A DNA stretch of 64,000 bases. Origin: Pagrus major. Taxonomy: Eukaryota > Chordata > Actinopteri > Spariformes > Sparidae. Where the stretch lies: the NCBI RefSeq assembly GCF_040436345.1, contig NC_133219.1, positions 21,417,458 through 21,481,457 on the forward strand, written 5' to 3'. Position 1 is the stretch's first letter. Each line of letters starts with the position of its first letter. Both the position numbers and the translations under genes were made by a program. This document shows positions 26,481 to 38,800 of this stretch, piece after piece. The notes below the pieces were generated by a model. The model was not told the origin of the DNA, made no database searches, and saw only the letters and a list, made by a program, of their open reading frames with translations.

Positions 26481-28660
26481 ACCCGGTTGGTTTTCGGTGA
26501 AGAAATAGCTGAATAACTATGACCAAGCATTCAGTAACAGGCCTTGCTGCTCGGCCACAGTTGCTTGATTAAGCAGAGTTCCTGTAAAGAACTGCACAAA
26601 CACGCAAAGATTAAAGAACAAGGACTTTTTTATCGCAGGACTCGCTTTTTTGCATAAACATTCAATAAATTCAAGGTAGCCAAAAAAGCTCTGACTCTTC
26701 CCTCGCTTTTTAGAAACACTTGACTGTTTTTATTGCATCACCCACGTGTCAAACCTGCAGCTGAATGGCAACAAGCTCAGGCAGGTTTTCCAGGAGCAGA
26801 GCAGGTCACACGTGTCTGTCATTCATCTCAAGCTGTAAAAGAGATAAATCCACAAATCCTCAAGGGCTTTAAATGTGTACGCAGCAGCAGCCTTCAGTGC
26901 ATTATTCTAACTTGTGGCCTCGGGACAGCTACAGTCTCCCTGTCTGAACTCTTCTGAGAACTTGCATCATGTATCTCTGCCCTTGAGACGAACATTTCAG
27001 GGAACACAGACATCAACAAGTGCGCAGTCTCTGCTTCAGCTTGCATTAAGTGCTTATTATTCACTTTACATATTCGCTCAGACACAGAAAAAAAGGACGG
27101 AATAAACTTTAATACAGACTATTTACATTTGAAGTGAGTTTATTGCATCTTGATAATGTGTTTTTTGCATTGAAAACCTGTTATGTGAATAATTTACAGA
27201 GGGTTTCAAACTACTTAGTGCAGTGTAGTAAGTGTTGTGTTGGATTTGACTGTATATTAAGTTCAATCTAAAGGCCCTAAAGTAAGCGGATAGAGGACAT
27301 TTTGTACTGTAAGTGTAAACTTTTGCCTTCTAGTTCAATTCTTGACCCCTTTTTGTATGACAACAGCAGTAAGTAACAAGCAGTCGAACCAAAGTGATGT
27401 TTCCTTTACACGCTATTTCTCTTAAATAGTTATCATCTGTGTTTTCAACATAAAACAAAAAAAGGGTTAGGATACATGCAGATGTAAAAAATACCAAGAA
27501 AACCCTGCGGCACTCTCTTTTAAACTATTAAAATGCCTTTATTGCCCCGGCACGGTCATGTTAGACCTCCAATACAACTGGGCATCATGCCTTCTGCAGG
27601 GAGTCCCTTGTTCTTTCAGGGCTTCCTGACGAAGGTTTGATGCCAAAATGCGTCAGAGTTTGTTTTTTTTAAGGTTGAACATGTCCGTGATGTGACAATA
27701 ACAACATTTTAAGTGTTCAAGAGAGAGTTGTTTGGAGTTTTTCTTGGTATTTTTGTCTCATGACCTACTGGGAAGATCCTGACCACCAAGCTAGGAATCA
27801 CTGCTTCATTAATAGGCTGCATTTGTATATGAAGCTGAAACGAGAAAATGTTTTGCATTTTTTTACAATTTCTGCCAAAAAACAATTGATCAGCTATGAA
27901 AATCATTGCAGATTATGAGTCTGTCGATCAATTACTTGTTTAATTTCTATATTCGATGCTGTCACATAGCGAGAAACAGCTGATTTCAAGCCAAACTTTG
28001 AAGCTTCAACCCTAAAGGCCTTTCGACTACACTCAAGTTAACGAGTTCCCCTTCTGCCTTTACCTCTCACCTGATTGGTGGTAACTCCTTTTAAAGTTTA
28101 AGCAGTTTCTTAATGATTTCTCCGGGCATGTACTGGAAAGAGCTATGTTGTTTGGTTTGGATTATAGCCAGAAACTGTGGACAGAGCAGTCAGTCATTTC
28201 TAATTTCTTGTGTAAACTAGTCTTCTAGTGACACGCAAGCTGGGAAATTTGTTTACAGGCAAACATATAAGTCAACATCGAAGCTTCCATTAATGAATTA
28301 TTATTTTTATGTTATATTTGGGTGTAAATTGAACAGTTCTTTCAAGTAAATCCCTCTGGAAACCAACAACTGCTTCTAGAGTCAGCACAATAAACTAAAT
28401 CATACAAGTGTTATAACTCAGAACTTGTTATACCAAAATATGTAGTTAATTATTGGAAACTTTGTAGGAAATCATTTATAAGTCACAGACCAGTAAAATA
28501 AACCTTTACCAACTGGGGCTGAAGATTGTATCATGATGAAAACGCTCAATTTCTGTACCTTTTTCATTCTTTGTCATATTTTGATCATGAAATAATTGAT
28601 TATTTCAAGATTGAAATGTATATATATAATTTTTATATAAATAGCGTTCCCTTGCACGTC
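26480..28660. other. Noncoding stretch, no gene recognised
   Basis: AT-rich intergenic DNA with only short open frames and no exon chain on either strand. A short piece near 27625-27655 ('cctgacgaaggtttgatgcc') resembles a word common in dispersed fish repeats, but I could not delimit an element. Confidence 0.45.
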
Positions 28661-28670
28661 CCTTGCTTAA

Positions 28671-28930
28671 AGGTGCTATATGTAAGTTTACTCGCCAAGA
28701 GCTGTTTCCACCAACGTCACTCATCCGTCATGTCTTTCTTTGCTGATGGCAGTGGTTTCTTGCCCTCGAGGACTGAGGACAGACTGGAGGCAGCAGTAAC
28801 TCATTATTGGCTCTGTTGAGGTACAAAGTCATCATGACACAGGACGGGTCAGGGCTAGCTGGTTAGCACACTAACTTCAGTACACAGACATCTTTGACGT
28901 GACGTCAGTGCTTCTTTACATTTTGCTCCT
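28671..28930. mobile_element. TTAA-flanked MITE (260 bases)
   Basis: The ends AGGTGCTATATGTAAG and the complement of AGGAGCAAAATGTAAAG form an imperfect inverted pair. TTAA lies immediately outside each end (28667-28670 and 28931-28934). As with 9715-10073, this suggests a piggyBac-like nonautonomous element. The two elements share the TTAA-AGGNGC start but differ internally, so they look like related but distinct families. Confidence 0.6.
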
Positions 28931-29449
28931 TTAAGTAAAATTAGCAGGTTCACGTGACAAAAATAAACATAAACACACCCCAGCTCCACAAATCATAATA
29001 TCTACACGTGTGTGATTAATTATTCACTGTCAGACCTACAGTATGTAGCTTTTTAATGTTACTTGAAAGTGCAGTTTGTCCTTCAGTCGATGACTAATCT
29101 GTCGCCCCGAGAGCTTTGAGACGCTCCAGCTCATTAGGGCTGAGCTCCAGCAGCTTTACAACTGTAAGACCACCTGCAGACAGTGAACAATAGATGCCCC
29201 ATCCTCCACTGCACTGGAAAAAATAGGTCTAACTGCCTCCTTCTTTTGTCCCGCTTATCACCAGCGTGAGTTTCTGTGTTGGGGGTGGTGGATGTGAGAA
29301 GCAGCAGAGGGCAGGCGGCGGCACGTCGGTCTCCACCTTTGGGGAGACACACACTGGGTCTGTTTTCACATGTTCTGAGTGTTGATGAGAAACACTCTGA
29401 CGTTACGGGACATAATGTCAGAGTGTTTCACTTGTTTTGCTTTTTTTTG

Positions 29450-29590
29450 CTGAGAGTGACATGAGAAGATTCTTACCACCGTCATGTCATGACAGTTAAA
29501 AGTGAAGCAACAGCCAGGAGGCAAACACGGGGGAAAGAGCTAGCATGGATCTGTCTAAAGATAACAAAATGAAAGCCAACAGCCAGCAGT
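29450..29590. repeat. Partial fold-back repeat (TTAGCTTAGC family)
   Basis: The words 'acatgagaagattcttacca', 'gcaacagccaggaggcaaa', 'gggggaaagagctagcat' and 'gtctaaagataacaaaat' follow the order of the family's left arm in the copies at 30350-30590 and 33935-34310. Confidence 0.5.
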
Positions 29591-29594
29591 GTTG

Positions 29595-30310
29595 TGAGAA
29601 GCATTTTACTTTGAAGTACCTATACTACAATGTAAAAATACTCTGTTAAAAGTAAAAGTATTAGAAGTAAAATCATATGATTAAAATCATTTTATTGTTG
29701 TATTGTTGCATTAATGTGTAAATCACTTTAAAGCCGATAAAGATACATCATAAAGGTACTGCTGCTGTTTAATCTATGATAATATATCATCATTTATTAG
29801 TTGATCTATATTGTGCAAAGCAACTAAACTTATCAAATAATTGTATTGGAGTATAGAGTACAATATTGGCTTCAAACATGTAGTGGAGTAAAAGTACAAA
29901 GTAGCGTAAAATGGAAATAATCAAGTGAAGTACAGGTGTCTCAAAATTATACAGTAGCTGAGTAAATGTACTTAGTTACATTCTACCACATTTACTTAAG
30001 TACTGTGCTTAAGAACATGAGCATTCCTGTTTTATGCTATTTCATCATTTTACTCCCCCACATTTAACAGGAACATATTGTACTTTTTACTCTATTACAT
30101 TACAGAGAAGTAAAATGTGATTTACACATGAATGCATCAGTAATAATAATAATCCAATAACACTCATATCGATATCTTTCTAAATAACTACGTTAAATCC
30201 TTTAAGTATAGTTTTCAATGCCAGATGGTCACCTGTAATGGAGTAGTTCCAGTGTGGTATTGCTACTTTTCTTAAGTAAATAATCTGAACACTTCTTCCC
30301 ACACAATTAT
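29595..30310. repeat. Copies of the GTGGAAGAAGTA-type element
   Basis: Two head-to-tail or nested copies can be read. One contains 'gtggagtaaaagtacaaagt' and 'taaatgtacttagttacatt' and ends near 'ctaccacatttacttaag'. The next ends near 'gaacacttcttcccacac'. The wording matches the element at 25595-26003 and the copy at 46560-47045. Boundaries are not sharp. Confidence 0.5.
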
Positions 30311-30349
30311 TTGGCTTATTCGCTTTTTTTTGTCAACAGTTGAGACTAG

Positions 30350-30590
30350 AAACACTTCGATTTTTACTGTTCTCATGTCTGTTTGTTGAAAAAGAAGCTA
30401 CAGCCAGGAGACAATTAGCTTAGCTTAACATCGAGACTGGAAACAGGGGGAAACAGCTAGCCTGGTCTGTCCGAGACCAACAAAATCTGCCTCCCAGCCT
30501 GTCTAAAGCTCACTAATTAACATGTCTTGTTTAATCTGAACAAATGCTAAATGCATTTTTAATGAAGGACTATAACTTGTAACAGAGTAT
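30350..30590. repeat. Fold-back repeat (TTAGCTTAGC family)
   Basis: It reads 'gctacagccaggagacaatt', 'agcttagcttaacatcgag', 'actggaaacagggggaaac', 'agctagcctggtctgtcc' and 'aaagctcactaattaaca'. The same blocks in the same order occur in the other copies of this family in the window. Confidence 0.6.
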
Positions 30591-30680
30591 TTTTACAGAG
30601 TGGTTTACTTTGATTTGAATACCTCCTCTTCCACTGAATAAAAGTCCACAAGTCAAGATACTAGAGTAGTTGACTCTCGG

Positions 30681-30785
30681 GTGAACTGCCATAAACTGCA
30701 GTTTGTAATAAGTGTCAAACCTCAACCTCTTTTTTTTTTAAAAAATAAAAGTGAACTGCCATAAACTGCAGATTGTAATAAGTGT
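30681..30785. repeat. Local duplication of a 35-base unit
   Basis: The segment starting GTGAACTGCCATAAACTGCA at 30681 recurs at 30751. Each runs 35 bases with one mismatch, and the starts are 70 bases apart. A T tract and A-rich spacer separate the two. It lies just downstream (in transcription sense) of the hAT transposase remnant. Confidence 0.8.
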
Positions 30786-30990
30786 AACAGTTTTCAAGCA
30801 CCTTAACTGTGTGATTATGTTCAGTGTAACAGGTTTCTTTTTTTATATATTTAACATTTAATGCATATTTGAAAAAATTGCCTCTGCAAAAAATGGGTTT
30901 TAAAACATGACCAACTCCCTGAGAGGAAAACAAAAACAAAAACCCAAAGGTTTGTTGTGCAAAAATGGCACCTTTAATCCTCGCATCTTT

Positions 30991-32537
30991 TCAGTGACTG
31001 ATGTGGGCCTGCTTCATGCTGCAGATCTTGTCAAATCTGGGTTGCAATTTTGAGATTGCCACTCTGAGTTCATTCTCAACGTCCAGCTTTGATCTGTACT
31101 TGGTTTTGATGGAGGCCACAGCAGAAAACCCTATCTCGCATAGGTAGGATGTGGCAAAAGGAAGGAGTATGGCCAGGGCTCTCTTGCCAAAAAGTGGGTA
31201 CTCTTTCTCCACTCCAATCCAAAATGCAGCCAGTGTCTTTGACTGAAACTGCAGTCTCATTGTTGAGTCAGAGGTGACATCAATGAACTGTTCCTCCTCT
31301 GATGTGCTTAAGTCGGCAGGTGGTGATGCACTGAAGGGATCACGGATCCAATCATATTTTTTTGGATCCTGCATCAGGAAATATCTCTGGAAATGTTTCT
31401 GAAGGGCAGAGATGTGTGCTTCCATGCATGGGATCACTGTGTTCTGCAGCTTGTTGTCTTCAATGAATGATTTCAGGTTCTCAAATGAGTCCACACGTCC
31501 AACCTTCCCTCGCTGCAGCCACATCTCAAGTTTTCTGATGAATGATGTGATTTTATCTGCCAGATGTGGGAGGTGTGTATTTGTGCCCTGCAACTGTAAA
31601 TTCACTTCGTTGAGTTTCAGAAACATGTCACTGAGGTATGCAAGTTTCTTGACGAACTTGTTACAGTGAAAGTTGTGGGCAAGATCGCTGCCCTCTTCCT
31701 TCAAAAAGATGCGGATTTCATCTCCCTGTTTCCCAGCCATAGCCTGCGCCCCGTCTGTGCAGATCCCCACACAGTCCTCCCATTTCAGATTGGCCTCTTT
31801 CAAGTAAGTGTCAATGATTTTAAAGAGTTCTTCTGCTGTGGCTCTGCCAGGAATTTGTTTGCAGAAAAGCAATTCCTCCCTCATGTCATCTCCATCTATG
31901 AATCTGACATAAGTTATCAATAAACAGTCTTTGTTACTGTCAGTGGCTTCATCCATCTGCAGGGAAAAGCGGCCGTCTCGCACCTTATCATTAAGCTGCT
32001 CCTCGATGTCCTTTGACATGTCATAAATGCGCCTGCCGATGGTGTTGTTGGACAGAGGAATAGCCCTTAGTTTGCTGGCTGTAGAGTCATCAAACATAAT
32101 TGAAACCATGTCCATAGCACAGGGAAGTATTAATTCCTCCGCTATTGTGTGCGGCTTTTTACACTGTGCCACTCGGTAGGCAACTTTATATGAGGCACGG
32201 ATGCAGCTTTAGTAAAGAGAGACTGTTGAGCACGGCAGTTTACGAGTTTTTGTCTGAAAAAGTCAACTGGCTTGTCTTTGTGCTCTGGATGATTTGTCTC
32301 CAAGTGGCGTCTTAGCTTGTTCGGCTTCAAGCTGTCACAAGCTAGCACTTTAAGACAGACAACACACTGCGGTCTCTCCTCATTACCCACCGTTGTACAG
32401 GTGAAGCCAAAGGCAAGATATGTGTCGTCATATTTTCTTGTCTTTGCCTTGGAAGGAAATTGCTTTGGAAGCACATCTGGTGATGCTTCATCCTCTGCTT
32501 TGCGTTTACGTGGGAGCTGCGTCAAAAATGTGTCCAT
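30991..32537 (-). pseudogene. hAT transposase remnant (BED zinc finger, ZBED/SCAND3-like), frameshifted and internally deleted
   Basis: Two overlapping frames on the - strand make up one decayed transposase. The upstream frame (32142-32537, 131 aa) starts MDTFLTQLPRKRK and holds a BED zinc finger with C-x2-C (CVVC) and H-x4-H (HLETNH). The downstream frame (30991-32172, 393 aa) holds the RNase H-like part, including QMDEATDSN and GICTDGAQAMAGK, and ends with the hAT dimerisation signature LLPFATSYLCEIGFSAV. Two lesions are visible: a frame change near 32195 between them, and a direct jump from AGKQ to GDEIRIFL near 31725. Relatives of this family usually have roughly 80-90 residues between those two blocks, including an RWLSRG-type segment. 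A domesticated gene is unlikely given the frame change. Confidence 0.85.
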
Positions 32538-32589
32538 GTTATGCTAGCAGTGTTATTTAGCCTACTGTATTTATATTTTCATTCATTCG

Positions 32590-32662
32590 TTTTTCCCGCG
32601 CCCCCCCTGCAATTGCTCTGCGCCCCCCCTAGGGGGCGCGCCCCCCACTTTGGGAACCACTG
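32590..32662. mobile_element. hAT terminal inverted repeat and GC-rich subterminal palindrome
   Basis: Read on the - strand the end is CAGTGGTTCCCAAAGTGGGG followed by a GC-rich stretch with a near-palindrome (CGCCCCCCCTAGGGGGCGCG at about 32623-32642). CAGTGGTTCCCAAA is a typical hAT terminus. It lies about 50-125 bases upstream of the transposase ATG (32537), so it is the 5' end of that element. No matching end was found on the other side (searched 28000-30990), so the element seems truncated there. Confidence 0.75.
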
Positions 32663-33934
32663 AGGTAAACGATGACTGTGTGCAAACTTTGCGCAATGCT
32701 TTTTTTAATCCAACTGCGTTTAAACTGCAGGCAGCTCTGGACACGTTTTAATTCCCACCCACATGAAAGATTATCATTTGAAAGGAAAACTGATGTCCCC
32801 ATCACAGATGCTTATAAGGAGACAATGCAATAAAATCCACAGGAATTTCCACAGCTGTTGCTGCAGCTCAGATTCAGGGTGTTGTGCGTTTAAGAAATCC
32901 CAGTTTGCTTTATTGCATTCATCCTTAACGCCTGGTACTCTTAGCCAACCTGAATGGCTAACTAATATCCTTTAAAATCAGAGTGTACTTATTTGTTAAA
33001 CAGTCATCACTGATCGGTTGTACAAGCTGCTATCACACTAATGCTCAGTAATGCCAACACTGAGTTTGACTAAATGGTCTTTTTCGCCCTCTGCTGGTGA
33101 TTCTGAAAAACTGACCTGGAAGGATAATAACCACATAACATTGTTAATTAGGTATAATAAGGTGATTTAATTAAATTAAATATGTTAAAAAACTTTTGTA
33201 TATTCCACTAAATTATTTCTGAGGGAAATTAATTAAAATGTTATTTGACTTTGAATTAAGAAAATATTTTGGACCAAATGTGGAATATTTTGTTAAATAT
33301 TACAGCTTTTAATTACTTTTTTGACTGTGACTTTTTTGTGTCAATTAATCAATTTGTTGCAAGTCAGAAAAATATTCTATTAATATATTATACAAATGTT
33401 CAGTTGTTCCAGCTTCTCAAATAAGAGAGGATTTCATGCTTTTCTTTGTCATAAAAGACGGCAGACACGTATCTAGTTTCAAGATCTGATTACTGAGTTA
33501 TTTGAACTTTTATTTATTATTTACTTTTAATCGCTGAAGAGAAATTGATAGGAAATATTGTGTAATATTGGTGTTTTAAGGTAAATTCTCTATGTTCCCA
33601 CTACTGGAGATTGTCTAAAGGCCTTCTGGGAACTTACATATGTAAATTATATTTTTCCCTAATATACGACTGTTTGATCCGTTCCTGTTCTTCAAATTGT
33701 AAATGTTAAACATTCCTTACCCAAGACACAAACAAATGCTACTAAATTGACTTTGAAATGTATTTACAGTAAATGTTTTACAAGTTCAAGATGCTCAAAA
33801 AAACATACAATAATATTTACATTTACAAACAACAAAATTTTACACATGTGCACACTGATTTTTTCATGTCTCGTTTAGTTCATTTGGGGTTCAACAGTGT
33901 TAAACAATGTGGGAGCTTAACTTATATATATATA
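32663..33934. other. Noncoding, AT-rich stretch
   Basis: No gene is visible. A segment near 33330-33440 carries 'gtgtcaattaatcaatttg' and may be a scrap of the AATTAATCGATTA-type dispersed repeat also seen at 44500-44830. Confidence 0.45.
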
Positions 33935-34310
33935 TTAAAAGAATAGTTTAACATTTTGGTTAAAATTTGCTTTCTTGTCAATAGACAAGAAAGAATGATC
34001 CCACTGTCATGTTTATAAATATGAAACTACAGCTAGGAGACAGTTAGCTTAGCTTAGCTTAGCATAAAGACCTTGCTCCACAAATTAAAATAACAACAGC
34101 TGGACAACAACCAACATCTTTAAAACTACAGACATAACATGTTAATTACTGAGTGTTAGTGCTGGTTGTCGGATTTTGTTACCGGCCAGGCTAGCTGTTT
34201 CCCCCTGTTTCCAGTCTTTGTGCTAAGCTAAGCTAACTCCAGCCTAACATTGCACAGACAAACACATAAAGCGAATAAGGATATTTTCCCAAAATATCAT
34301 ACTCTAGCTT
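33935..34310. mobile_element. Most complete copy of the fold-back (TTAGCTTAGC) element
   Basis: The left end 'agtttaacattttggtt' pairs with the right end 'cccaaaatatcatactct' as inverted sequence. Inside, 'gttagcttagcttagcttag' followed by 'cataaagac' (about 34045-34072) is mirrored by 'ccagtctttgtgctaagcta' (about 34210-34229). The element can therefore fold into a long hairpin of about 375 bases. It encodes no protein. At least six related copies lie in this window. Confidence 0.65.
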
Positions 34311-35888
34311 GAAAATAGAGTGAATGTTCTGGGCAACAATTTCTAGGTAGACACATCGAAAAAGTCAAAAGTGTAACAGCTTGAGTTCTCTTGTTCTGGA
34401 CGAGGTGAGGGATCGTATCCCACCAGAGATGAGGAGGGACTTCAGTACGATCTTCAGTCTCTAGAAGTTGAAACACCTAAGGCACCAGCAACATTCAATA
34501 GCAAATACGTGCAACTGAGCTGCACAATTATTCATTGTCGTATTATATATTTAAATGTTTTGATCAGTTTCTGGTATCTATCAAGTATTTAGGAGGAAAA
34601 GTAGGTATTCACACATCACATAAATAAAAGGATAAAAGGCTACTGGAAGTCATCATTGATAAACAGATAAACGCCTGCACACTGGCTCACAAAGAGCTTT
34701 AAAATACAGCTGGCCACAGAAGATGTAGTAGTGGCAGAATACCTTGCTAAATACAGCAACAGAGAGCAAGAAGAGGAGGGTCAGTTTTACTTCTTCACAC
34801 TTCAAACTCTGAACTTTTCTTGTAATTTAAGATTTTGTCTTATTTATGTTTAAAGTTTTGATATAATGACGTATTGTCAGCAACTATGAATATCAATTAG
34901 TAATTCTTTCAAGAAGAAAAATGATGTATTCACTGTTTTCTGTGACGATTTGCTGATTTATTCTGTTTTGTATCACTGTTGGGTTTTGGACCTTTGGTCG
35001 AACAAGAAATTTTGAAGGGGCCTTAGGAATGTGTGATGAGCGTTTTCCCCAATTTTCCAACATTTTATGTGAGATAACTGTAATATTAGCAATTAATTTA
35101 TCATTTGAAAACTAATGTCCATCTATATTAATGATCAGTTGATCATTTAAATCATTATTAAGTCCCAAAATCCAAACATTCTCTTGTTTAAGGCGCTTAA
35201 ATGTGAACATTTGCGCTTTTTTTCCTGTCTTAACATTATAGTGAATTGAATATTCTTTGTCATCACAAATCCTGTCAGCCTATCAATATACCTGTGTGTG
35301 GTAACCATTTTTAAAATTCGACTGGGATCAAAACATCGTCTATTCAAAAACATGTGGAATCAGTGTGCAGGTGTTACTCTTTTTATCTTTAGTCTTTCAC
35401 ATATGTCAAAACATGTTGCGTTGTAAAAATAATGATGTATTGATATACAAAGGTCCTCATAATAAATGTGATCACAGTATCTAATATTATTTTTTTAATA
35501 ATCATGCAGCTGAAACATGAAGCCTTTTCGTTTCTGTGTTTCTGGACCGTTTGTTCAAGTGGTTTCCAACTATTCTCACATAATAAAATAAAATCTGGTT
35601 ATATATATATAAATCTGGTTCATGCAGTTGCATTTCACCCACGCTTCCTCAGTGGATAAAACAGCTTCAAAATGTAAAATGAGCATTCGCTGTCAAATAC
35701 CCTGAACTCTAACCTCTTCCTAATCCCCTGTGATCCAGGCGGCTGTTGCTCAGCAGCCTCCTACGTCTTAACGTGCGTCATTAAAGCAGCTTGCGTTGGC
35801 TGTATCTCCCCGCCCTCCCCTCTGCTGCCTGTCTGCCTGGCGAGGAGTCTGAGTGGAGGTTGCTCTCTGTTTTCTTTGCTCTCTGAGC
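34311..35888. other. Noncoding stretch, probably including the ppef2 3' UTR
   Basis: No exon is visible. On the - strand an AATAAA (TTTATT at 34957-34962) is the clearest polyadenylation signal downstream of the ppef2 stop and would give a 3' UTR of about 0.9 kb. This assignment is tentative. Confidence 0.35.
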
Positions 35889-38800
35889 TCAAATGTTGGG
35901 GTCTCCCTCCAGCTTGGTGAGGTCGGTGGCTGTGCCCATGAACATGCTGCGTCCTCGCTCCAGACGGCTCTTCTTGTCTGTGAGGCGGAAGGCCTCCATG
36001 AACTCGTCGATGTCGATGCTGCCGTCCTGGTTGCTGTCGATGGTGACGGCCAGGTCGGAGATGGCCTCGTCCGTGATCTCCATCTTTAGGTAGACGCTCA
36101 GCAGCTTCCAGGTCTGCCGGAAGTCCTCTATGGTGATGAAGCCTGGGGGAGGTGAAAGGTTAAAGATGCAGGGTAGAAAATAAGAGATTAAAGACGCAGT
36201 AATAGTGCGGGGCCAAAAATAATAAAAAACGTAGAAACAGGCAGACACTGATTCAGGAAAAAGTATGTGTGACTCTGTTGAGAGGTGGGGGTGGGGATGA
36301 GGTGGAGGGACCAGTAGATCAGTGGGTTAATCCCCGTCTTAACTGGAAGGATTCAGATGGCAGAAGCATGCTGAGGCCTCTTTAGCACGCCACAGGTGGA
36401 CTAACAGAGGCTGAACTCTGTAGACGTCTCTATCTGCACACATTTACACCTCCACTGCATCACGCTGTCTCTGGTTGGACTGTCTCTGTGAGTTACTACG
36501 GTAACATTTAATTCAAGATGTTTTATTAAAGCGACACAATAATGATGTAGTGTTGAACTTCCACTAAGTTGGGCAACTTGTAAGTGTCTGAATAAAAAAA
36601 AGAATCGTGAAACTGAAGCAGCAGAGATCAAGAGTAGTCCCTTGTATTGGCCAAGCGCCAAAAAGCTCCTACAATTCCCAAAATGCATCTTGATATTGTA
36701 GGGTATTTCATTCATCAGAGAATTAATTAATCAATCTGCAGCTGTTTTAAAAAATCAACTGATCATCAAAGTTATTTTTAAGGCAACAGATGCCAAACAT
36801 CCTGCGGTTACAGAAAAAAACTGTCATCTTACGCTGTAATGAACAATCGCTCACTGTTTTCTGATACTTTGTAGACCAAATGATTGATTCATTAGTTAAT
36901 TAAAGATGAATCTATAAAAGAAACTGACTGGCAGCAGTGCTTCTCCAGAGCCACAGAAGACATGATACAATTGTTTTCACACTCTGAAGTGCCTTTTTAT
37001 TCTTCAAGACATCGAATTAATCTTTTTCCTTTGTTTCTTTCTTTTCTACACAATTTTTATGATCTTACTGGAGCTGTATTTGTCTCCTCTTTTTCTATGC
37101 ATTCATGTGTATTTCCTTTGGATGATTCGTTCTTGATTTGACGTCCACAGTGTGTCCAACTTCTGTCATGATACTGTTTTTAAAGTGAAAAATAAACAAA
37201 ACTTTAACACTAAACATGGACTTTTTCCCTGTATGATTATTAAATGTTCATGCAAAATGTTGAGTCTTAAAAAATGAATATTGATTTCTGAGGCACTGGT
37301 GAAAAAACCTGATATTTGTTGACATTTCTTTACCTGATGTCATGCCACACAGAGGGACATATACGCTGTCCATTAAAACGTGAAAGAAACCAGTGGTCTG
37401 TGATTACAGAACTTGTTTCAGGGGTGAATAAATTGTTTTACCTGAATTATCTGTGTCTACGATTCTGAAGATGGTCTCTAAGGTGGAGCGATGGCGATAC
37501 AAAGTCTCAAGTAGACTCTGGTCGATGTGCTGCAAGAGGAAAAACGATGAAAACCAAGTGAGAAAAGCCCAGATAGAGAGCATTTATTTGTGCATCTCCT
37601 TAAATTGATTCTAAATGTGATAATAAAACATGTATGTGTGTCCTTACATCCGTGTTGGGTCCGTGAATGGCGAGCTCGGTGAACCACTCATAGTAGTTGA
37701 CCATGCCGTCGCTGGTCTTGGAGGTGACCAGCTGATAGCGCAGCATCCTCCAGGGCACGCCGAGGTGCATCACGTTCTCCACCGCAGTCGCCCAGTCGTT
37801 CAGAGACACAACACCTGATTGAGGTGGAGATTTTACCAGTTATCTGATTTGTATTGTAACATTAGATTTTAGACCAATTCTCCTCCACTGCTTCCATATA
37901 GGCCAGTCACGTGAATAAATGATGACAAAAATCAACTCCATAAGTATCCAAGCACGTCCCATAGCACATAAGAAGCCAACATTTGTATTTGGTATTTATA
38001 TTCAAATGATCGTTAATTGTATCATGTAACTAGTTTCTCCTACAAGCAAAAATGTAAATACATCAGTATGAAATAAAACAAAAGGACCTGATTGACAGAA
38101 AAATAATATACTTCCTTATTTACTTGTTATGACCTTAAGAAACAAAGATGTTGGCTGAATAATAAGTAATTTAGTTCCAGCTGAAGTTTCTGAGAAACTG
38201 GACTTCTTCTTTTTATCAGCCCTTGTGTTTTGTTTTTGAATGGCGATTAAATGTTCCACACAAACAAAAAACTATGAGCTCACATTTCTCCCTAGCCAGA
38301 CATTGTCCTCTGAGAACCACAAGGGGAAGAACATGATAGATCCGTCATAAAAATTGAGGAACACCTGATCCGTCGTGGACTGAATGGTTCGTGAAAGTGA
38401 CACTACACACCTTTGTTCTCGCTGTCGTACTTTTTGAAGGCACAGAGGAGGTCAGATTTGTGCACAAACAGCTGCTCCCGCAGGACTTTGAGGGCTGAGC
38501 GCTCTGTTCGCCCAACACTGCAGACAAGATTACAACAAACAGAACAGATAATAAACAGAATTAAAGGCAGAACAGTGAAGGAAACTGTTGTTTTACAACA
38601 GTTTGACCTGAAAAGGCAAAACTGTGATAACCTTCCTATTAAACAGAAAACATCTAAGAGCTTTTGACGAATCCAGTAAAAGTTGCAAAGGTAGAAAAAT
38701 AATTCTGTATTCTTTATCTATGTAATATTTATGTACCTTTAATAGAGTAGCTATGTTGCGTGCATAATTGATCAATCGAAGAAGAAAGAGTTTTCTTTAG

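Noticed and set aside
30991-32172. 393-codon frame as a functional host ZBED-type gene
   Set aside because: A frame change separates it from its zinc finger, a large internal block is missing, and a hAT terminus lies just upstream. A transposon remnant is more likely.
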